A stretch of 64,000 nt of DNA from JAGPIS01 sp964635545 (GCA_964635545.1 CAZWOA010000004.1:5107-69106), one strand, 5' to 3'. Shown: positions 23,956 through 33,730, counted from the stretch's first letter. Notes: a model not told the origin generated them from the sequence alone. Program-made: numbers and translations.

Positions 23956-26820
23956 ATGTCAAGCAACCAAGCAGATGCACCCGGGATAGTACAGGATGAA
24001 CAGGAGCTGATTGAAGTTTACGGGGCACGGGTGCACAACTTGCACAACATAGATGTTACAATACCGCGCAATAAGTTGGTTGTAATAACAGGCCTTAGCG
24101 GTAGCGGTAAGTCATCACTTGCCTTCGACACTATTTATGCCGAGGGGCAGCGTCGTTATATCGAAACTTTCTCGGCCTATGCACGCCAGTTCCTTGGTGG
24201 CATGGAGCGCCCCGATGTAGATAAAATAACCGGTTTGAGCCCCGTTATATCCATTGAGCAGAAAACGACAGGCAAAAACCCTCGCTCTACGGTGGGTACC
24301 ATCACCGAGATATATGATTTTCTGCGTCTTCTATTTGCCCGAAGTGCCGATGCATACTCCTATGTAACCGGCGAGAAGATGATTAAATATACCGATGAGC
24401 AGATTCTTGATTTGGTACTGGAGAAGTATCAGGGTAAAAGGGTCTATATCCTGTCACCGCTGGTAAAAGGGCGTAAAGGCCACTATAAAGAGCTGTTCGA
24501 AACAGTGCGTAAACGCGGTTACCTGCATGTGCGCATCGATGGCGAGATACGCGAGATAACTCACGGCATGAAGCTCGACAGGTATAAAAATCACTTCATT
24601 GAGATGGTTATCGACCGTTTTGAGGTTGACGGCAATGATACCAAACGCTTAAAACAGTCCATAGCACTGGCAATGCAACACGGCAAAGGCATAATGATGC
24701 TGGTTGAAAAAGATAGTAACGAAGCATCGTACTATAGCCGCCAACTTATGTGCCCCACAAGCGGCATCTCCTACAATGAGCCTGCTCCGCACTCATTCTC
24801 GTTCAACTCGCCACAGGGTGCATGCCCGCGCTGCAAGGGGTTGGGCACTCTTAATGAGGTTGATACCGATAAAATTATTCCTGATGCCAATGACACAATT
24901 TACAATGGTGGTATTGCACCTCTGGGGAAACATAAAAACGTACTGATATTCTGGCAGATAGAGGCCATTGGCGAGAGATATGGATTTACACTGAAAACGC
25001 CAATAAAAGATATTCCTGAAGAGGCACTCGACATCATACTCAACGGGTCGTCGGAGCCCATAAGGCTTAAAAACACTCCACTGGGTGTGATGAGTAATTA
25101 CTATCCCAGCTTCGACGGAATCACTAAATATATTGTTGACCAACAGAATAACGACACATCGATGCAGGCGCGTAAATGGGCCAACCAGTTTATTCGCAAT
25201 ATCGAGTGCCCCGATTGTAAAGGCCAAAGGCTTAACCAGGAGGCTCTCCATTTCCGCATCGACGATAAAAATATTGCCGACCTCGCCAATATGGACCTCA
25301 AAGAGCTGCATCAATGGCTCGATGGTATTGAGAACCGAATGAGTGAAAGACAGCGCACCATAGCAGTGGAGATACTTAAAGAGATACGCAGCCGACTGGG
25401 ATTTCTGCTTGATGTAGGTCTCGATTACCTGAGCCTCAGCCGTAGTGCAATGACACTATCGGGCGGTGAGAGTCAGCGCATTAGACTTGCAACACAAATC
25501 GGGTCGCAGCTCGTGAATGTGCTCTACATCCTTGATGAGCCAAGCATCGGGCTGCACCAGCGAGACAACCATAAATTGATACGCTCACTTCAGCAACTTC
25601 GCGATACAGGCAACAGTGTGCTGGTGGTGGAGCACGACCGCGACATGATGATGGAGTCGGATTATGTGGTGGATATGGGTCCGTATGCGGGTAGGCATGG
25701 TGGCGAAGTGGTGGCAGCCGGCACGCCCAAAGCGATTCTCAAAAGCAACAGCCTGACAGCACGTTACCTCAACGAAAAAACAAGAATAATTATCCCTGAG
25801 TTACGCCGCCCCGGCAACGGTAAATTCCTTACCATAAAAGGTGCACGCGGCAACAACCTCAAGAATATCAAGGTAAGCCTTCCATTGGGTACATTTATCT
25901 GTATGACAGGCGTATCGGGCAGTGGTAAATCATCGCTAATCAATGAAACCCTCTACCCCATTCTCAACCAGCACTTCTATAATGCGCTGAAAGACCCGCT
26001 TCCCTACGACTCAATCGAAGGGCTTGAACATCTGGATAAAGTGGTGGATGTTGACCAGTCGCCACTGGGGCGCACGCCGCGATCCAATCCGGCTACATAC
26101 ACCAAACTTTTCGATGATATCAGAAAAATATTTGCCGAACTTCCGGAGTCAAAGATACGCAACTACAAGCCGGGCCGATTCTCATTTAATGTGGCGGGAG
26201 GAAGATGCGAAACATGCAAAGGTGGTGGCCATCAAGTAATTGAGATGAGCTTCCTGCCCGATGTGATGGTGGAGTGCCCCGACTGTCATGGAAAGCGCTA
26301 CAATCGCGAAACGCTGGAGGTGCGCTACAAAGGCAAATCCATAGGTGATGTGTTGGATATGACCATAAACCAGGCCAGTGAGTTCTTCGAGAGCATACCG
26401 CATATTGCACAGCGGGTGCGCACGCTCAAAGAGGTGGGGTTGGGATATATAACACTTGGGCAGTCATCCACAACCCTGTCGGGAGGTGAGAGCCAACGGG
26501 TGAAACTTGCTGCCGAACTATCGAAAAAAGATACCGGCAAAACCATCTACATCCTCGACGAACCCACAACAGGTCTGCATTTTGAAGACATAAGAGTGCT
26601 TCTTGATGTGCTTAACAGACTGGTGGATAAAGGCAACACTGTACTGGTGATTGAGCATAATATGGATGTGATAAAAACGGCCGATTACATTATCGACATG
26701 GGGCGCGACGGTGGACGCAACGGTGGCGAAGTATGGGCAGTGGGCACACCCGAGAAGATTGCCAAACACCCCGAAAGCTACACAGCCCAATTTCTAAGGG
26801 ATGAACTGAAAAGAGGGTGA
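23956..26820 (+). CDS. uvrA: Excinuclease ABC subunit A
   Basis: 954 residues from ATG 23956; the frame is open to 23932, but that would include the promoter box. Two ABC modules: Walker A GLSGSGKSSLAFDTIYAEG near residue 43 with signature LSGGESQRIRLA, and Walker A GVSGSGKSSLINETLYPIL near 650 with signature LSGGESQRVKLA. Zinc-finger cysteines occur as CPRCKG and, in the second half, CETCKGGG and CPDCHGKRY. UvrA dimers scan DNA for bulky damage and load UvrB in nucleotide excision repair. Full length for the family, no missing parts. Confidence 0.97.
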   Translation: MSSNQADAPGIVQDEQELIEVYGARVHNLHNIDVTIPRNKLVVITGLSGSGKSSLAFDTIYAEGQRRYIETFSAYARQFLGGMERPDVDKITGLSPVISIEQKTTGKNPRSTVGTITEIYDFLRLLFARSADAYSYVTGEKMIKYTDEQILDLVLEKYQGKRVYILSPLVKGRKGHYKELFETVRKRGYLHVRIDGEIREITHGMKLDRYKNHFIEMVIDRFEVDGNDTKRLKQSIALAMQHGKGIMMLVEKDSNEASYYSRQLMCPTSGISYNEPAPHSFSFNSPQGACPRCKGLGTLNEVDTDKIIPDANDTIYNGGIAPLGKHKNVLIFWQIEAIGERYGFTLKTPIKDIPEEALDIILNGSSEPIRLKNTPLGVMSNYYPSFDGITKYIVDQQNNDTSMQARKWANQFIRNIECPDCKGQRLNQEALHFRIDDKNIADLANMDLKELHQWLDGIENRMSERQRTIAVEILKEIRSRLGFLLDVGLDYLSLSRSAMTLSGGESQRIRLATQIGSQLVNVLYILDEPSIGLHQRDNHKLIRSLQQLRDTGNSVLVVEHDRDMMMESDYVVDMGPYAGRHGGEVVAAGTPKAILKSNSLTARYLNEKTRIIIPELRRPGNGKFLTIKGARGNNLKNIKVSLPLGTFICMTGVSGSGKSSLINETLYPILNQHFYNALKDPLPYDSIEGLEHLDKVVDVDQSPLGRTPRSNPATYTKLFDDIRKIFAELPESKIRNYKPGRFSFNVAGGRCETCKGGGHQVIEMSFLPDVMVECPDCHGKRYNRETLEVRYKGKSIGDVLDMTINQASEFFESIPHIAQRVRTLKEVGLGYITLGQSSTTLSGGESQRVKLAAELSKKDTGKTIYILDEPTTGLHFEDIRVLLDVLNRLVDKGNTVLVIEHNMDVIKTADYIIDMGRDGGRNGGEVWAVGTPEKIAKHPESYTAQFLRDELKRG

Positions 26821-26876
26821 GAAATGGCTATCATCATCTTAAAAAGTGATAAAAATCAGATAAAAATCGATTTGAA

Positions 26877-26908
26877 TTTGGCTTTTTCTTAAAGGTACAT
26901 TAATTTTG
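26877..26908 (+). promoter_or_regulatory. pgk promoter
   Basis: TTTG (26877-26880), a 20-base spacer, then TAATTTTG (26901-26908): a near-ideal Bacteroidota housekeeping promoter, 86 bases before the pgk start. Confidence 0.75.
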
Positions 26909-26994
26909 GGAGGCTTTTATAAAGCACATAAAAAACAGACTATTAGGATTTAATTATTTGACAATATATTTAAAAACCAATAAATAATTTAGCC

Positions 26995-28257
26995 ATGGCT
27001 GCAATTGACAGTTATAACTTTAAAGGTAAGAAAGCAATCATCCGTGTTGACTTCAATGTACCCCTCAACAAGCAAACATTTGAGGTAACCGACGATACCC
27101 GTATCAGAGGCGCCTTGCCAACCATCAAAAAAGTACTTGCTGATGGTGGTGCAGTAATCCTTATGTCGCACCTTGGTCGTCCAAATGGTGTTGTTCAGGA
27201 TAAATTCTCAATGAAACATATCCTTTCAACAGTTGAAAAACACATAGGTGTTCCTGTAAAATTTGCCGGACTTGCCAACTCAGCTGAAGCACAAAAAATG
27301 GCTGCCAACCTTAAACCTGGTGAAGTGATGATGCTTGATAACCTTCGTTTCCACGAAGAGGAAGAGGGTAAAGCATACCACCTGCCTGAAGATGCAACCG
27401 AAGAGCAGAAAAAAGAGGGCAAAGCAAAAGTGAAAGAGAGCCAAAAAGAGTTCGTTAAGCACCTTGCTTCAATGGCCGATTGCTATGTGAATGATGCTTT
27501 TGGTACAGCTCACCGCGCACACGCATCTACAGCTCTTATTGCCGACCTGTTCCCAGGAAACAGCATGTTCGGTTACCTTATCGAAGCCGAGCTTAAAGCA
27601 ATGGATACAGTACTTCTTTCGGCACAAAAACCATTTACAGCAGTAATGGGTGGTGCTAAAGTATCAGATAAAATCCTTATTATCGAGAACCTGCTTGACA
27701 GAGTTGACAACCTGATTATCGGTGGTGGCATGACATATACCTTCGTTAAAGCACAAGGCGGCAACATTGGTAAATCACTTTGCGAAGAGGATAAACTTGA
27801 CCTTGCTCTTGAAATCATCAACAAAGCAAAAGCAAAAGGAGTAAACATCTATCTTCCTATTGATGCTGTTAATGCCGATGCATTTGACGCCAACGCAAAC
27901 ACCAACATCTCTAAAGTAAACGAAACCCCCGAAGGATGGATGGGTCTTGATATTGCTGATGAGTCAATTACACTATTCAGCGATGTTATCTCATCATCAA
28001 AAACAGTTCTTTGGAATGGCCCAATGGGTGTGTTTGAGATGGAGAAATTCTCTAAAGGAACATCAGCAGTAGCTCAGGCAGTGGCAAAAGCTACAGCCAA
28101 TGGCGCCTTCACACTTATTGGTGGTGGTGACTCGGTAGCTGCCATCAACAAAAATAAACTTGCCGATAAAGTATCATACGTATCGACAGGTGGCGGTGCA
28201 ATGCTTGAGTACATGGAAGGTAAAGAGCTTCCAGGAATTAAAGCAATCCGTAAATAA
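26995..28257 (+). CDS. pgk: Phosphoglycerate kinase
   Basis: 420 residues. Hallmarks are VDFNVPLN near residue 20, the LMSHLGRP substrate loop, NDAFGTAHRAHAS, MGGAKVSDKI, the hinge LWNGPMGVFE and GGGDSVAAI near the end. It catalyses ATP formation from 1,3-bisphosphoglycerate in glycolysis. Single gene with its own promoter and terminator. Codon use is strongly biased to a few codons, as in highly expressed genes. Confidence 0.98.
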   Translation: MAAIDSYNFKGKKAIIRVDFNVPLNKQTFEVTDDTRIRGALPTIKKVLADGGAVILMSHLGRPNGVVQDKFSMKHILSTVEKHIGVPVKFAGLANSAEAQKMAANLKPGEVMMLDNLRFHEEEEGKAYHLPEDATEEQKKEGKAKVKESQKEFVKHLASMADCYVNDAFGTAHRAHASTALIADLFPGNSMFGYLIEAELKAMDTVLLSAQKPFTAVMGGAKVSDKILIIENLLDRVDNLIIGGGMTYTFVKAQGGNIGKSLCEEDKLDLALEIINKAKAKGVNIYLPIDAVNADAFDANANTNISKVNETPEGWMGLDIADESITLFSDVISSSKTVLWNGPMGVFEMEKFSKGTSAVAQAVAKATANGAFTLIGGGDSVAAINKNKLADKVSYVSTGGGAMLEYMEGKELPGIKAIRK

Positions 28258-28274
28258 TTTTACTCTATATGATG

Positions 28275-28311
28275 AAAAAAGGCCTACCGCGATACAACGG
28301 TAGGCTTTTTG
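28275..28311 (+). terminator. pgk terminator
   Basis: Stem GCCTACCG / CGGTAGGC with an eight-base loop (CGATACAA), followed by TTTTT, 24 bases after the pgk stop. Confidence 0.85.
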
Positions 28312-28372
28312 CATTAATTTAGCCGATTATTACGGCAATTAGCTTATCTTACAAGAATTAACCACGCACGTT

Positions 28373-29596
28373 ATGATATCACTTCTTTACTCATTGGGAA
28401 TGCACCTTTTCAGCTTTGCAGTTTTACTTGCATCGCCATTTAACGAAAAAGCACGACTTCTGCGAAGAGGGCGCAGAGAGGTATGGAACCAACTGGCCCG
28501 TTATGTCAACAGTAGTAAATGCGTGTGGATTCATGCAGCATCACTGGGTGAATTTGAGCAGGGGCGCCCGCTTATCGAGGCCATACGTGCCAAGTATCCG
28601 GAGCGAAAAATTGTACTCACTTTCTTTTCGCCATCAGGCTATGAGGTGAGGAAAAACTACGCATTGGCCGACCTTGTGTGCTATATGCCGGGCGATACAT
28701 TCTTTAACGCCAAACGATTCATTCGCCTTATCAACCCCGAAATGGCATTTTTCGTGAAGTATGAATTCTGGCATTTTCACCTGCATGAGTTAAAGCGAAA
28801 AAACATCCCTGTTTATGGTGTGTCTGTAATATTCCGTCACGACCAGCAATTCTTTAAGTTCTGGGGATTTTGGCCAAGGAAAGCACTGCGATGCTTCACC
28901 CATTTTTATCTTCAGGATAAAAAATCGGCTGAATTGCTCGACAGCATCAAAATAACATGCCATACAGTGGCGGGCGACACACGTTTTGACAGGGTAGCCG
29001 AAATTGCAGCATCATCACCGGAAGATAATATTGCTATGCGATTTGCAAAAAATGCCCGAGTAATAGTGGCAGGCAGCTCATGGCAGCCCGACGAGGATTT
29101 ACTGATAAATTATATCAACAACTCACCCGAGGACATGAAGATGATTCTGGTGCCGCATGAGATTGATGATGAACATATTAAAGAGATAACATTAAAAATT
29201 GAAGTTCCTTATTTCCTATATAAAAATGCCACTGCCAACCCCGAACATTTTAAGGTGATGGTGGTTAATACCATCGGATTGCTCTCGGCAATTTATAAAT
29301 ATGGGCAAATTGCATATATCGGAGGCGGATTTGGCAAGGGAATACACAACACACTGGAGGCGGCAACCTATGGAATGCCGGTTTTGTGGGGACCCAACTA
29401 CCGCAAATTCAATGAGGCCAAAGAGCTTGTTGAACGCGGTGCCGGATATGTAATTACGAGTCAAGAGGAGCTTAACTCGACTCTTAACTCGTTGTGGAAT
29501 GATAACGACAAACTTATACAAGCGGGCATCAACGCCAAGAAGTACGTTGACAGCATGTGTGGTGCCACTGCAATGATAATGAGGGATCTTTTTTAA
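28373..29596 (+). CDS. waaA: 3-deoxy-D-manno-octulosonic acid (Kdo) transferase
   Basis: 407 residues. An N-terminal membrane-associated segment is followed by the GT30 fold. Characteristic stretches are WIHAASLGEFEQGRPLIEA, LTFFSPSGYEV, FVKYEFWHFHLHELK, GDTRFDRV and YIGGGFGKGIHNTLEAATYGMPV. It transfers Kdo from CMP-Kdo to lipid A precursor at the inner membrane. The next gene, convergent 13 bases away, makes the CMP-Kdo donor, so the two lipopolysaccharide genes are paired. Confidence 0.94.
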   Translation: MISLLYSLGMHLFSFAVLLASPFNEKARLLRRGRREVWNQLARYVNSSKCVWIHAASLGEFEQGRPLIEAIRAKYPERKIVLTFFSPSGYEVRKNYALADLVCYMPGDTFFNAKRFIRLINPEMAFFVKYEFWHFHLHELKRKNIPVYGVSVIFRHDQQFFKFWGFWPRKALRCFTHFYLQDKKSAELLDSIKITCHTVAGDTRFDRVAEIAASSPEDNIAMRFAKNARVIVAGSSWQPDEDLLINYINNSPEDMKMILVPHEIDDEHIKEITLKIEVPYFLYKNATANPEHFKVMVVNTIGLLSAIYKYGQIAYIGGGFGKGIHNTLEAATYGMPVLWGPNYRKFNEAKELVERGAGYVITSQEELNSTLNSLWNDNDKLIQAGINAKKYVDSMCGATAMIMRDLF

Positions 29597-29609
29597 ATAT
29601 CCCTCCATT

Positions 29610-30374
29610 TTAAATCAGTCCGTTATCTATTAATTTCTGAAGATCTTCGGGAGTATCTATTGATATACTCTCCATATCAGTCTCATACACAGCTATTTTA
29701 TAGCCATTTTCGAGCCAGCGCAACTGCTCGAGCGATTCGCATTTCTCCAAAATTCCCTGCTCAAGACGTGTAATCTGGTCAAGAATATCGGCACGATAAC
29801 CGTAAAGGCCAATATGATTATAGAAAGTGTGAACTGAATGCCACGCATCCTGCTCTATGCCACGCAGATAAGGTATTGGCGAACGGCTAAAATAGAGCGC
29901 CTCACCTTTAAGATTAACAACTACCTTAGGCTTATTGGCATTAAACAAGTCATCTTTTGATGATACTTTTTTAATAAGAGTGGCAATTTCTGTCGATTCA
30001 TCTTCAAAAGCTGCCGCCAGCTGTTCTATCTGCTTCGGATTGATGAACGGCTCATCACCCTGAATATTTATCACCGCATTAAAAGTGCGGTTTTCAAGTT
30101 CTTGCGCCTTCTCAAGAGCTTCGCGGCAACGGTCGGTGCCACTTTGATGGTTTACAGAAGTCATCACCACCTTGCCGCCAAACGAGGTTACAGCATTGGC
30201 AATACGGTCATCATCAGTAGCCACATATACCACCGGCAACACCTTAGAAGCCTGCTCATACACACGCTGAATCATCGGTTTGCCACCAATATCTGCCAAT
30301 GGCTTCCCGGGGAAACGGGTAGATGCAAAGCGGGCAGGAATAAGACCTATTATAGAATTGTGTTTACTCATCAC
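29610..30374 (-). CDS. kdsB: 3-deoxy-manno-octulosonate cytidylyltransferase
   Basis: 254 residues with the nucleotidyltransferase start IIGLIPARFASTRFPGKPLADIGGKPMI, the metal/substrate segment VINIQGDEPFI, and YFSRSPIPYLR and FYNHIGLYGYR. It forms CMP-Kdo from CTP and Kdo for lipid A core synthesis. Convergent with waaA. Confidence 0.96.
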   Translation of the reverse strand: MMSKHNSIIGLIPARFASTRFPGKPLADIGGKPMIQRVYEQASKVLPVVYVATDDDRIANAVTSFGGKVVMTSVNHQSGTDRCREALEKAQELENRTFNAVINIQGDEPFINPKQIEQLAAAFEDESTEIATLIKKVSSKDDLFNANKPKVVVNLKGEALYFSRSPIPYLRGIEQDAWHSVHTFYNHIGLYGYRADILDQITRLEQGILEKCESLEQLRWLENGYKIAVYETDMESISIDTPEDLQKLIDNGLI

Positions 30375-30480
30375 TATAAAATTTAAACATACAAATTTAT
30401 AAAAAGAGCATCAGTAATCACCCTTTTCTTCTTTATTTTGTAACTTTGTCATGTTAACATGAAAAAATAGCAGAAGCACT

Positions 30481-31731
30481 ATGGATATTCAGCTCATCAA
30501 ACAACGATTCGGAATAATTGGTAATTCAGAACATCTGAACCGTGCCATTGATATTGCTGTTCAGGTGGCTCCCACCGACCTCTCGGTGCTTATCACCGGC
30601 GAGAGTGGTACAGGTAAAGAGTCGTTTCCGCAGATAATTCACCAGTTCAGCACACGCAAACATGGCACCTACATAGCGGTTAACTGCGGTGCGATACCTG
30701 AAGGAACCATCGATTCAGAGCTTTTTGGCCATGAGAAAGGCGCTTTTACAGGTGCCCTTGCCGACCGCAAAGGATATTTTGAAGAGGCCAATAAGGGAAC
30801 CATCTTCCTAGATGAGATTGGCGAACTGCCATTATCAACCCAGGTTAGATTGCTAAGGGTGCTCGAAGCGGGTGAATTTATGAAAGTTGGCTCATCTAAA
30901 GTATTGAAAACCAACGTAAGAGTGGTGGCTGCAACCAATGTAAATCTTGAAAAAGCAATAGCTGAAGGCAAATTCAGGGAAGACCTGTTTTACAGATTAA
31001 ATAGTGTGCCAATAAAAATTCCGCCACTGCGCAACAGAACTGAAGATATATATCTGCTATTCAGGAAGTTTGCCAATGATTTTGCTGATAAATACCGTAT
31101 GCCGGCAGTAAAACTTACCGATGATGCAAAGCAACTGCTTATGCGTTACCGATGGCCTGGCAACATACGTCAACTGAAAAATATTACCGAACAGATATCG
31201 GTAATAGAGCAAAACAGGGAGATTAATGCTGAAGCGTTACAACCCTACATACCATTTACCGAAGGGGCATCATTGCCGGCCGTTATTGCAGGCGGACATG
31301 GTGCGATAGACCAGGGCACGTTCAACTCCGAGAGAGAGATACTTTACAAGGTACTCTTCGACATGAAGAAGGATATGAACGACCTTAAATCGTTGGTGCT
31401 TGAGATGATACAAGAGGGTGGCACACACGGAATAAGCCATGAACATGAGCAGATAATACAGAACCTGTACCAAACTGCTGCAGGCGACATAGTGCATACC
31501 AGCAAGCCTGCTCCCACACAACAGTTTGTAACGCCGGCGCAACCGACTCACCACATCGAAGATATGGATGAGTTTGTTGAAGAGTCGTACTCGCTGGCCG
31601 ATAAAGAGCGTGAAATGATTGAAAAAGCACTTGAGAAATATAGCGGCAAAAGAAAACTTGCAGCCCAGGAGCTCGGCATCTCCGAGAGGACGCTCTACAG
31701 AAAAATCAAAGAGTTTGAACTTGATATTTGA
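30481..31731 (+). CDS. Sigma-54-dependent transcriptional activator (no receiver domain)
   Basis: 416 residues. An AAA+ domain starts almost at the N-terminus (about 10-250), with Walker A GESGTGKES, an intact sigma-54 contact loop EKGAFTGA, Walker B GTIFLDEIGEL and an arginine finger region FREDLFYRLN. A linker at about 260-360 leads to a Fis-type helix-turn-helix at the end (KRKLAAQELGISERTLYRKIKEF). No phospho-receiver or sensor domain, so it may be active constitutively or controlled by partner binding. It begins the activator-lptE-hypothetical-secG group. Confidence 0.93.
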   Translation: MDIQLIKQRFGIIGNSEHLNRAIDIAVQVAPTDLSVLITGESGTGKESFPQIIHQFSTRKHGTYIAVNCGAIPEGTIDSELFGHEKGAFTGALADRKGYFEEANKGTIFLDEIGELPLSTQVRLLRVLEAGEFMKVGSSKVLKTNVRVVAATNVNLEKAIAEGKFREDLFYRLNSVPIKIPPLRNRTEDIYLLFRKFANDFADKYRMPAVKLTDDAKQLLMRYRWPGNIRQLKNITEQISVIEQNREINAEALQPYIPFTEGASLPAVIAGGHGAIDQGTFNSEREILYKVLFDMKKDMNDLKSLVLEMIQEGGTHGISHEHEQIIQNLYQTAAGDIVHTSKPAPTQQFVTPAQPTHHIEDMDEFVEESYSLADKEREMIEKALEKYSGKRKLAAQELGISERTLYRKIKEFELDI

Positions 31732-31741
31732 TAAGAAACAT

Positions 31742-32257
31742 ATGCATATCAGAAATAAAATATTGTTTTCGGCACTAACATTATTGGTGTTTGTACTGGC
31801 AAGTTGCTCAATAAGAGTTACAATGAGTGGCGCATCAATCCCCGATAACCTCAGAACATTTTCGGTGCAGTATATTGTGAACCGTGCCCCTCTGATTAAT
31901 CCTACTTTGAGCCAGAATTTAACAGAAGGCTTGAAGGATAGGATTATGAATGAATCACGCCTAAGTATGTCACGCGATATGGGCGATGTTGATTTTTCGG
32001 GTGAGATAACCGGCTACGACACCCGCCCTATGGCCATAAAGGCTGATGCGGTATCGGCCGAGACACGCCTTACCGTAACAGTAAAAATAAGGTGCCGCAA
32101 CTTCAAAGACCCTAAGAAAAATTGGGAGACCACATTCTCAGCCTATCAGGATTTTCCTTCGGAGCGAAACCTGACCGAGGTGGAAGATGAGCTAACTAAA
32201 GTAATAATTGAACAGATAACAGAAAATGTTTTCAACAAGGCATTTGCCGACTGGTAA
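31742..32257 (+). CDS. lptE: LptE-family lipopolysaccharide assembly lipoprotein
   Basis: 171 residues from ATG 31742; the frame is open further upstream into the previous gene. Signal peptide with lipobox VLASC (about residue 22). The mature protein shows the LptE alpha/beta pattern (RTFSVQYIVNRAPLINPTLSQNLTEGLKDRI, VDFSGEITGY). LptE plugs the LptD barrel that places lipopolysaccharide in the outer membrane. It starts 10 bases after the activator's stop and 3 bases precede the next gene. Confidence 0.85.
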   Translation: MHIRNKILFSALTLLVFVLASCSIRVTMSGASIPDNLRTFSVQYIVNRAPLINPTLSQNLTEGLKDRIMNESRLSMSRDMGDVDFSGEITGYDTRPMAIKADAVSAETRLTVTVKIRCRNFKDPKKNWETTFSAYQDFPSERNLTEVEDELTKVIIEQITENVFNKAFADW

Positions 32258-32260
32258 TTA

Positions 32261-33184
32261 ATGAATAAGCAGCAGTTTTATAACCTTATAGAAAATCCTC
32301 ATAAGCTAAACGAGGATACACTCAAACCTCTAAATGAGATTATTGAGCAGTACCCATTTTTTCAAACCGCTAGGATGTTGCTAATTAAAAACCTGCACAA
32401 TCTTGAGCATATAAAATTCAATAGCGAACTAAAAACCTGTGCCGCCCATATCGCTAGTCGCACGAGCCTCTATAACCTGGTGTATAACCATAAGCAAACT
32501 AAGGAGGGTGAAGAGGGCGAAGAGGGTGAAAAAGTTGAAGAGGTTAAAGAGGTTGAAGAGGTTAAAGAGGTTGAAGTTGCTGTAATTGAGGTAGCTAAGA
32601 GTGTTATTACTGATGAAGTGCCAAAGGCAGCGCCATCAAAAGTAGTTGATTACTTTGATGTTAGTGATGATTTGGAGCCATTTATTAAGCCCCAGGCAAT
32701 AGAGACAGCCGTTGAGCCCGAGGTTTTACCGGTGGCCGATTTGCTTGAGTATGACACTATTTCCATCACCACATCATATTCGCTCGAGGCCGAAATGCCC
32801 GACATCGATCTCTCGGATGAGAGCAATTACTCATTCTCAGATTGGCTAAATCATATGCGACATCGTAAATTAGAGAGTAATAATGACCCAAAAGGCAAAA
32901 AAACTTTGGAAAGCAGCCTCATTGATAATTTCTTAAGCCAGGATACGTTCCGTATAGTGCCTAAACAGCCCGAAACATCAGGAAAAATAGAGGATAAGGT
33001 AAAGGAGAGTGTATCGGAAAATGAGGATCTGTTAACCGAAACATTGGCATCAATATATATCAAACAGAAACATTTTCAGAAAGCAATCAACATATTTGAG
33101 AAGTTACGTTTGAAATATCCCGAAAAAAATACTTACTTTGCAAGTCGAATTACCGAAATAGAAAAAATGTCAAATACTCAATAA
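32261..33184 (+). CDS. Hypothetical protein with Glu/Val-rich low-complexity segment
   Basis: 307 residues, cytoplasmic by appearance. The N-terminal 80 residues (FYNLIENPHKLNEDTLKPL, YPFFQTARMLLIKNLHN) and the C-terminal helices (LTETLASIYIKQKHFQKAI, FEKLRLKYPEKNTYFASRI) look like a split TPR-type unit conserved before secG in Bacteroidota. Between them is a Glu/Val/Lys repeat at about 83-110, then an acidic linker. It has no known function; the position between lptE and secG suggests an envelope role. Confidence 0.75.
   Translation: MNKQQFYNLIENPHKLNEDTLKPLNEIIEQYPFFQTARMLLIKNLHNLEHIKFNSELKTCAAHIASRTSLYNLVYNHKQTKEGEEGEEGEKVEEVKEVEEVKEVEVAVIEVAKSVITDEVPKAAPSKVVDYFDVSDDLEPFIKPQAIETAVEPEVLPVADLLEYDTISITTSYSLEAEMPDIDLSDESNYSFSDWLNHMRHRKLESNNDPKGKKTLESSLIDNFLSQDTFRIVPKQPETSGKIEDKVKESVSENEDLLTETLASIYIKQKHFQKAINIFEKLRLKYPEKNTYFASRITEIEKMSNTQ
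32504..32578 (+). repeat. Imperfect in-frame tandem repeat (GAAGAGGTTAAAGAGGTT)
   Basis: About four degenerate copies of GAAGAGGTTAAAGAGGTT-like units, preceded by GAAGAGGGY units, encode EEGEEGEKVEEVKEVEEVKE. Copy number may vary between strains without changing the frame, since the 18-base unit is a multiple of three. Confidence 0.7.
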
Positions 33185-33194
33185 AAAATCAACT

Positions 33195-33539
33195 ATGTAT
33201 TCAATTGTATCGATTTTAGTGATGTTGGTTAGCATACTTCTGGTACTGATAGTTTTGGTTCAGAACTCAAAAGGTGGAGGACTTGCCTCTAACTTTGCAG
33301 GATCAAACCAAATTATGGGCGTTCGCAAAACCACCGATTTCCTTGAAAAAGCAACATGGACTCTTTCAGGTATCCTGCTTGTTCTTTCATTTGTATCGGT
33401 AATGGTACTGCCACGCGAAACTATGGGTATTCACTCTGAGCTTGATGAGAAAGTGAAAAACATTCAGCTTCCTCAGCAGCAGATGCCGGCATTCCCTGCT
33501 CCCGACGCCGGCGAGCAACCAAATGGTGATGCCGAATAA
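33195..33539 (+). CDS. secG: Preprotein translocase subunit SecG
   Basis: 114 residues with two membrane helices (about 4-22 and 55-75) and the SecG motif LVQNSKGGGLASNFAG between them. The Pro/Gln-rich tail (LPQQQMPAFPAPDAGEQ) is typical for the phylum. It is the accessory subunit of the SecYEG channel. Last gene of the group, followed by a terminator. Confidence 0.93.
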   Translation: MYSIVSILVMLVSILLVLIVLVQNSKGGGLASNFAGSNQIMGVRKTTDFLEKATWTLSGILLVLSFVSVMVLPRETMGIHSELDEKVKNIQLPQQQMPAFPAPDAGEQPNGDAE

Positions 33540-33561
33540 GAACCAATAGCAGAAAATATTT

Positions 33562-33594
33562 AAAGCCGGAATGATACTTTCACTCCGGCTTTTC
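33562..33594 (+). terminator. secG terminator
   Basis: AAAGCCGGA and TCCGGCTTTT flank a twelve-base loop. It lies 22 bases after the secG stop. Confidence 0.8.
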
Positions 33595-33616
33595 TGTTTT
33601 CATACACTGCCCGGCA

Positions 33617-33730
33617 TGACAAAAAGTCAATCACAAAGTGTCATTTTAACCCTAAAGAGTGGAAATAGTGCTAAAATGTCAGTAAATTATGCCAGTTTAT
33701 TCGTTTAATGCCAATGGCACACTTTATGGA
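33617..33730 (+). promoter_or_regulatory. groES upstream region: inverted repeats and a sigma-54-like site
   Basis: Three elements are seen. TGAC-N5-GTCA is at 33617-33629. CATTTTA (33642-33648) and TAAAATG (33672-33678) form a perfect 7-bp inverted repeat with 23 bases between. TGGCACA-N4-ATGGA at 33715-33730 has the -24 GG and -12 G in correct register for sigma-54 but lacks the -12 C. No CIRCE element (the HrcA operator) is present. Which one controls the chaperonin genes is not known. Confidence 0.35.
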
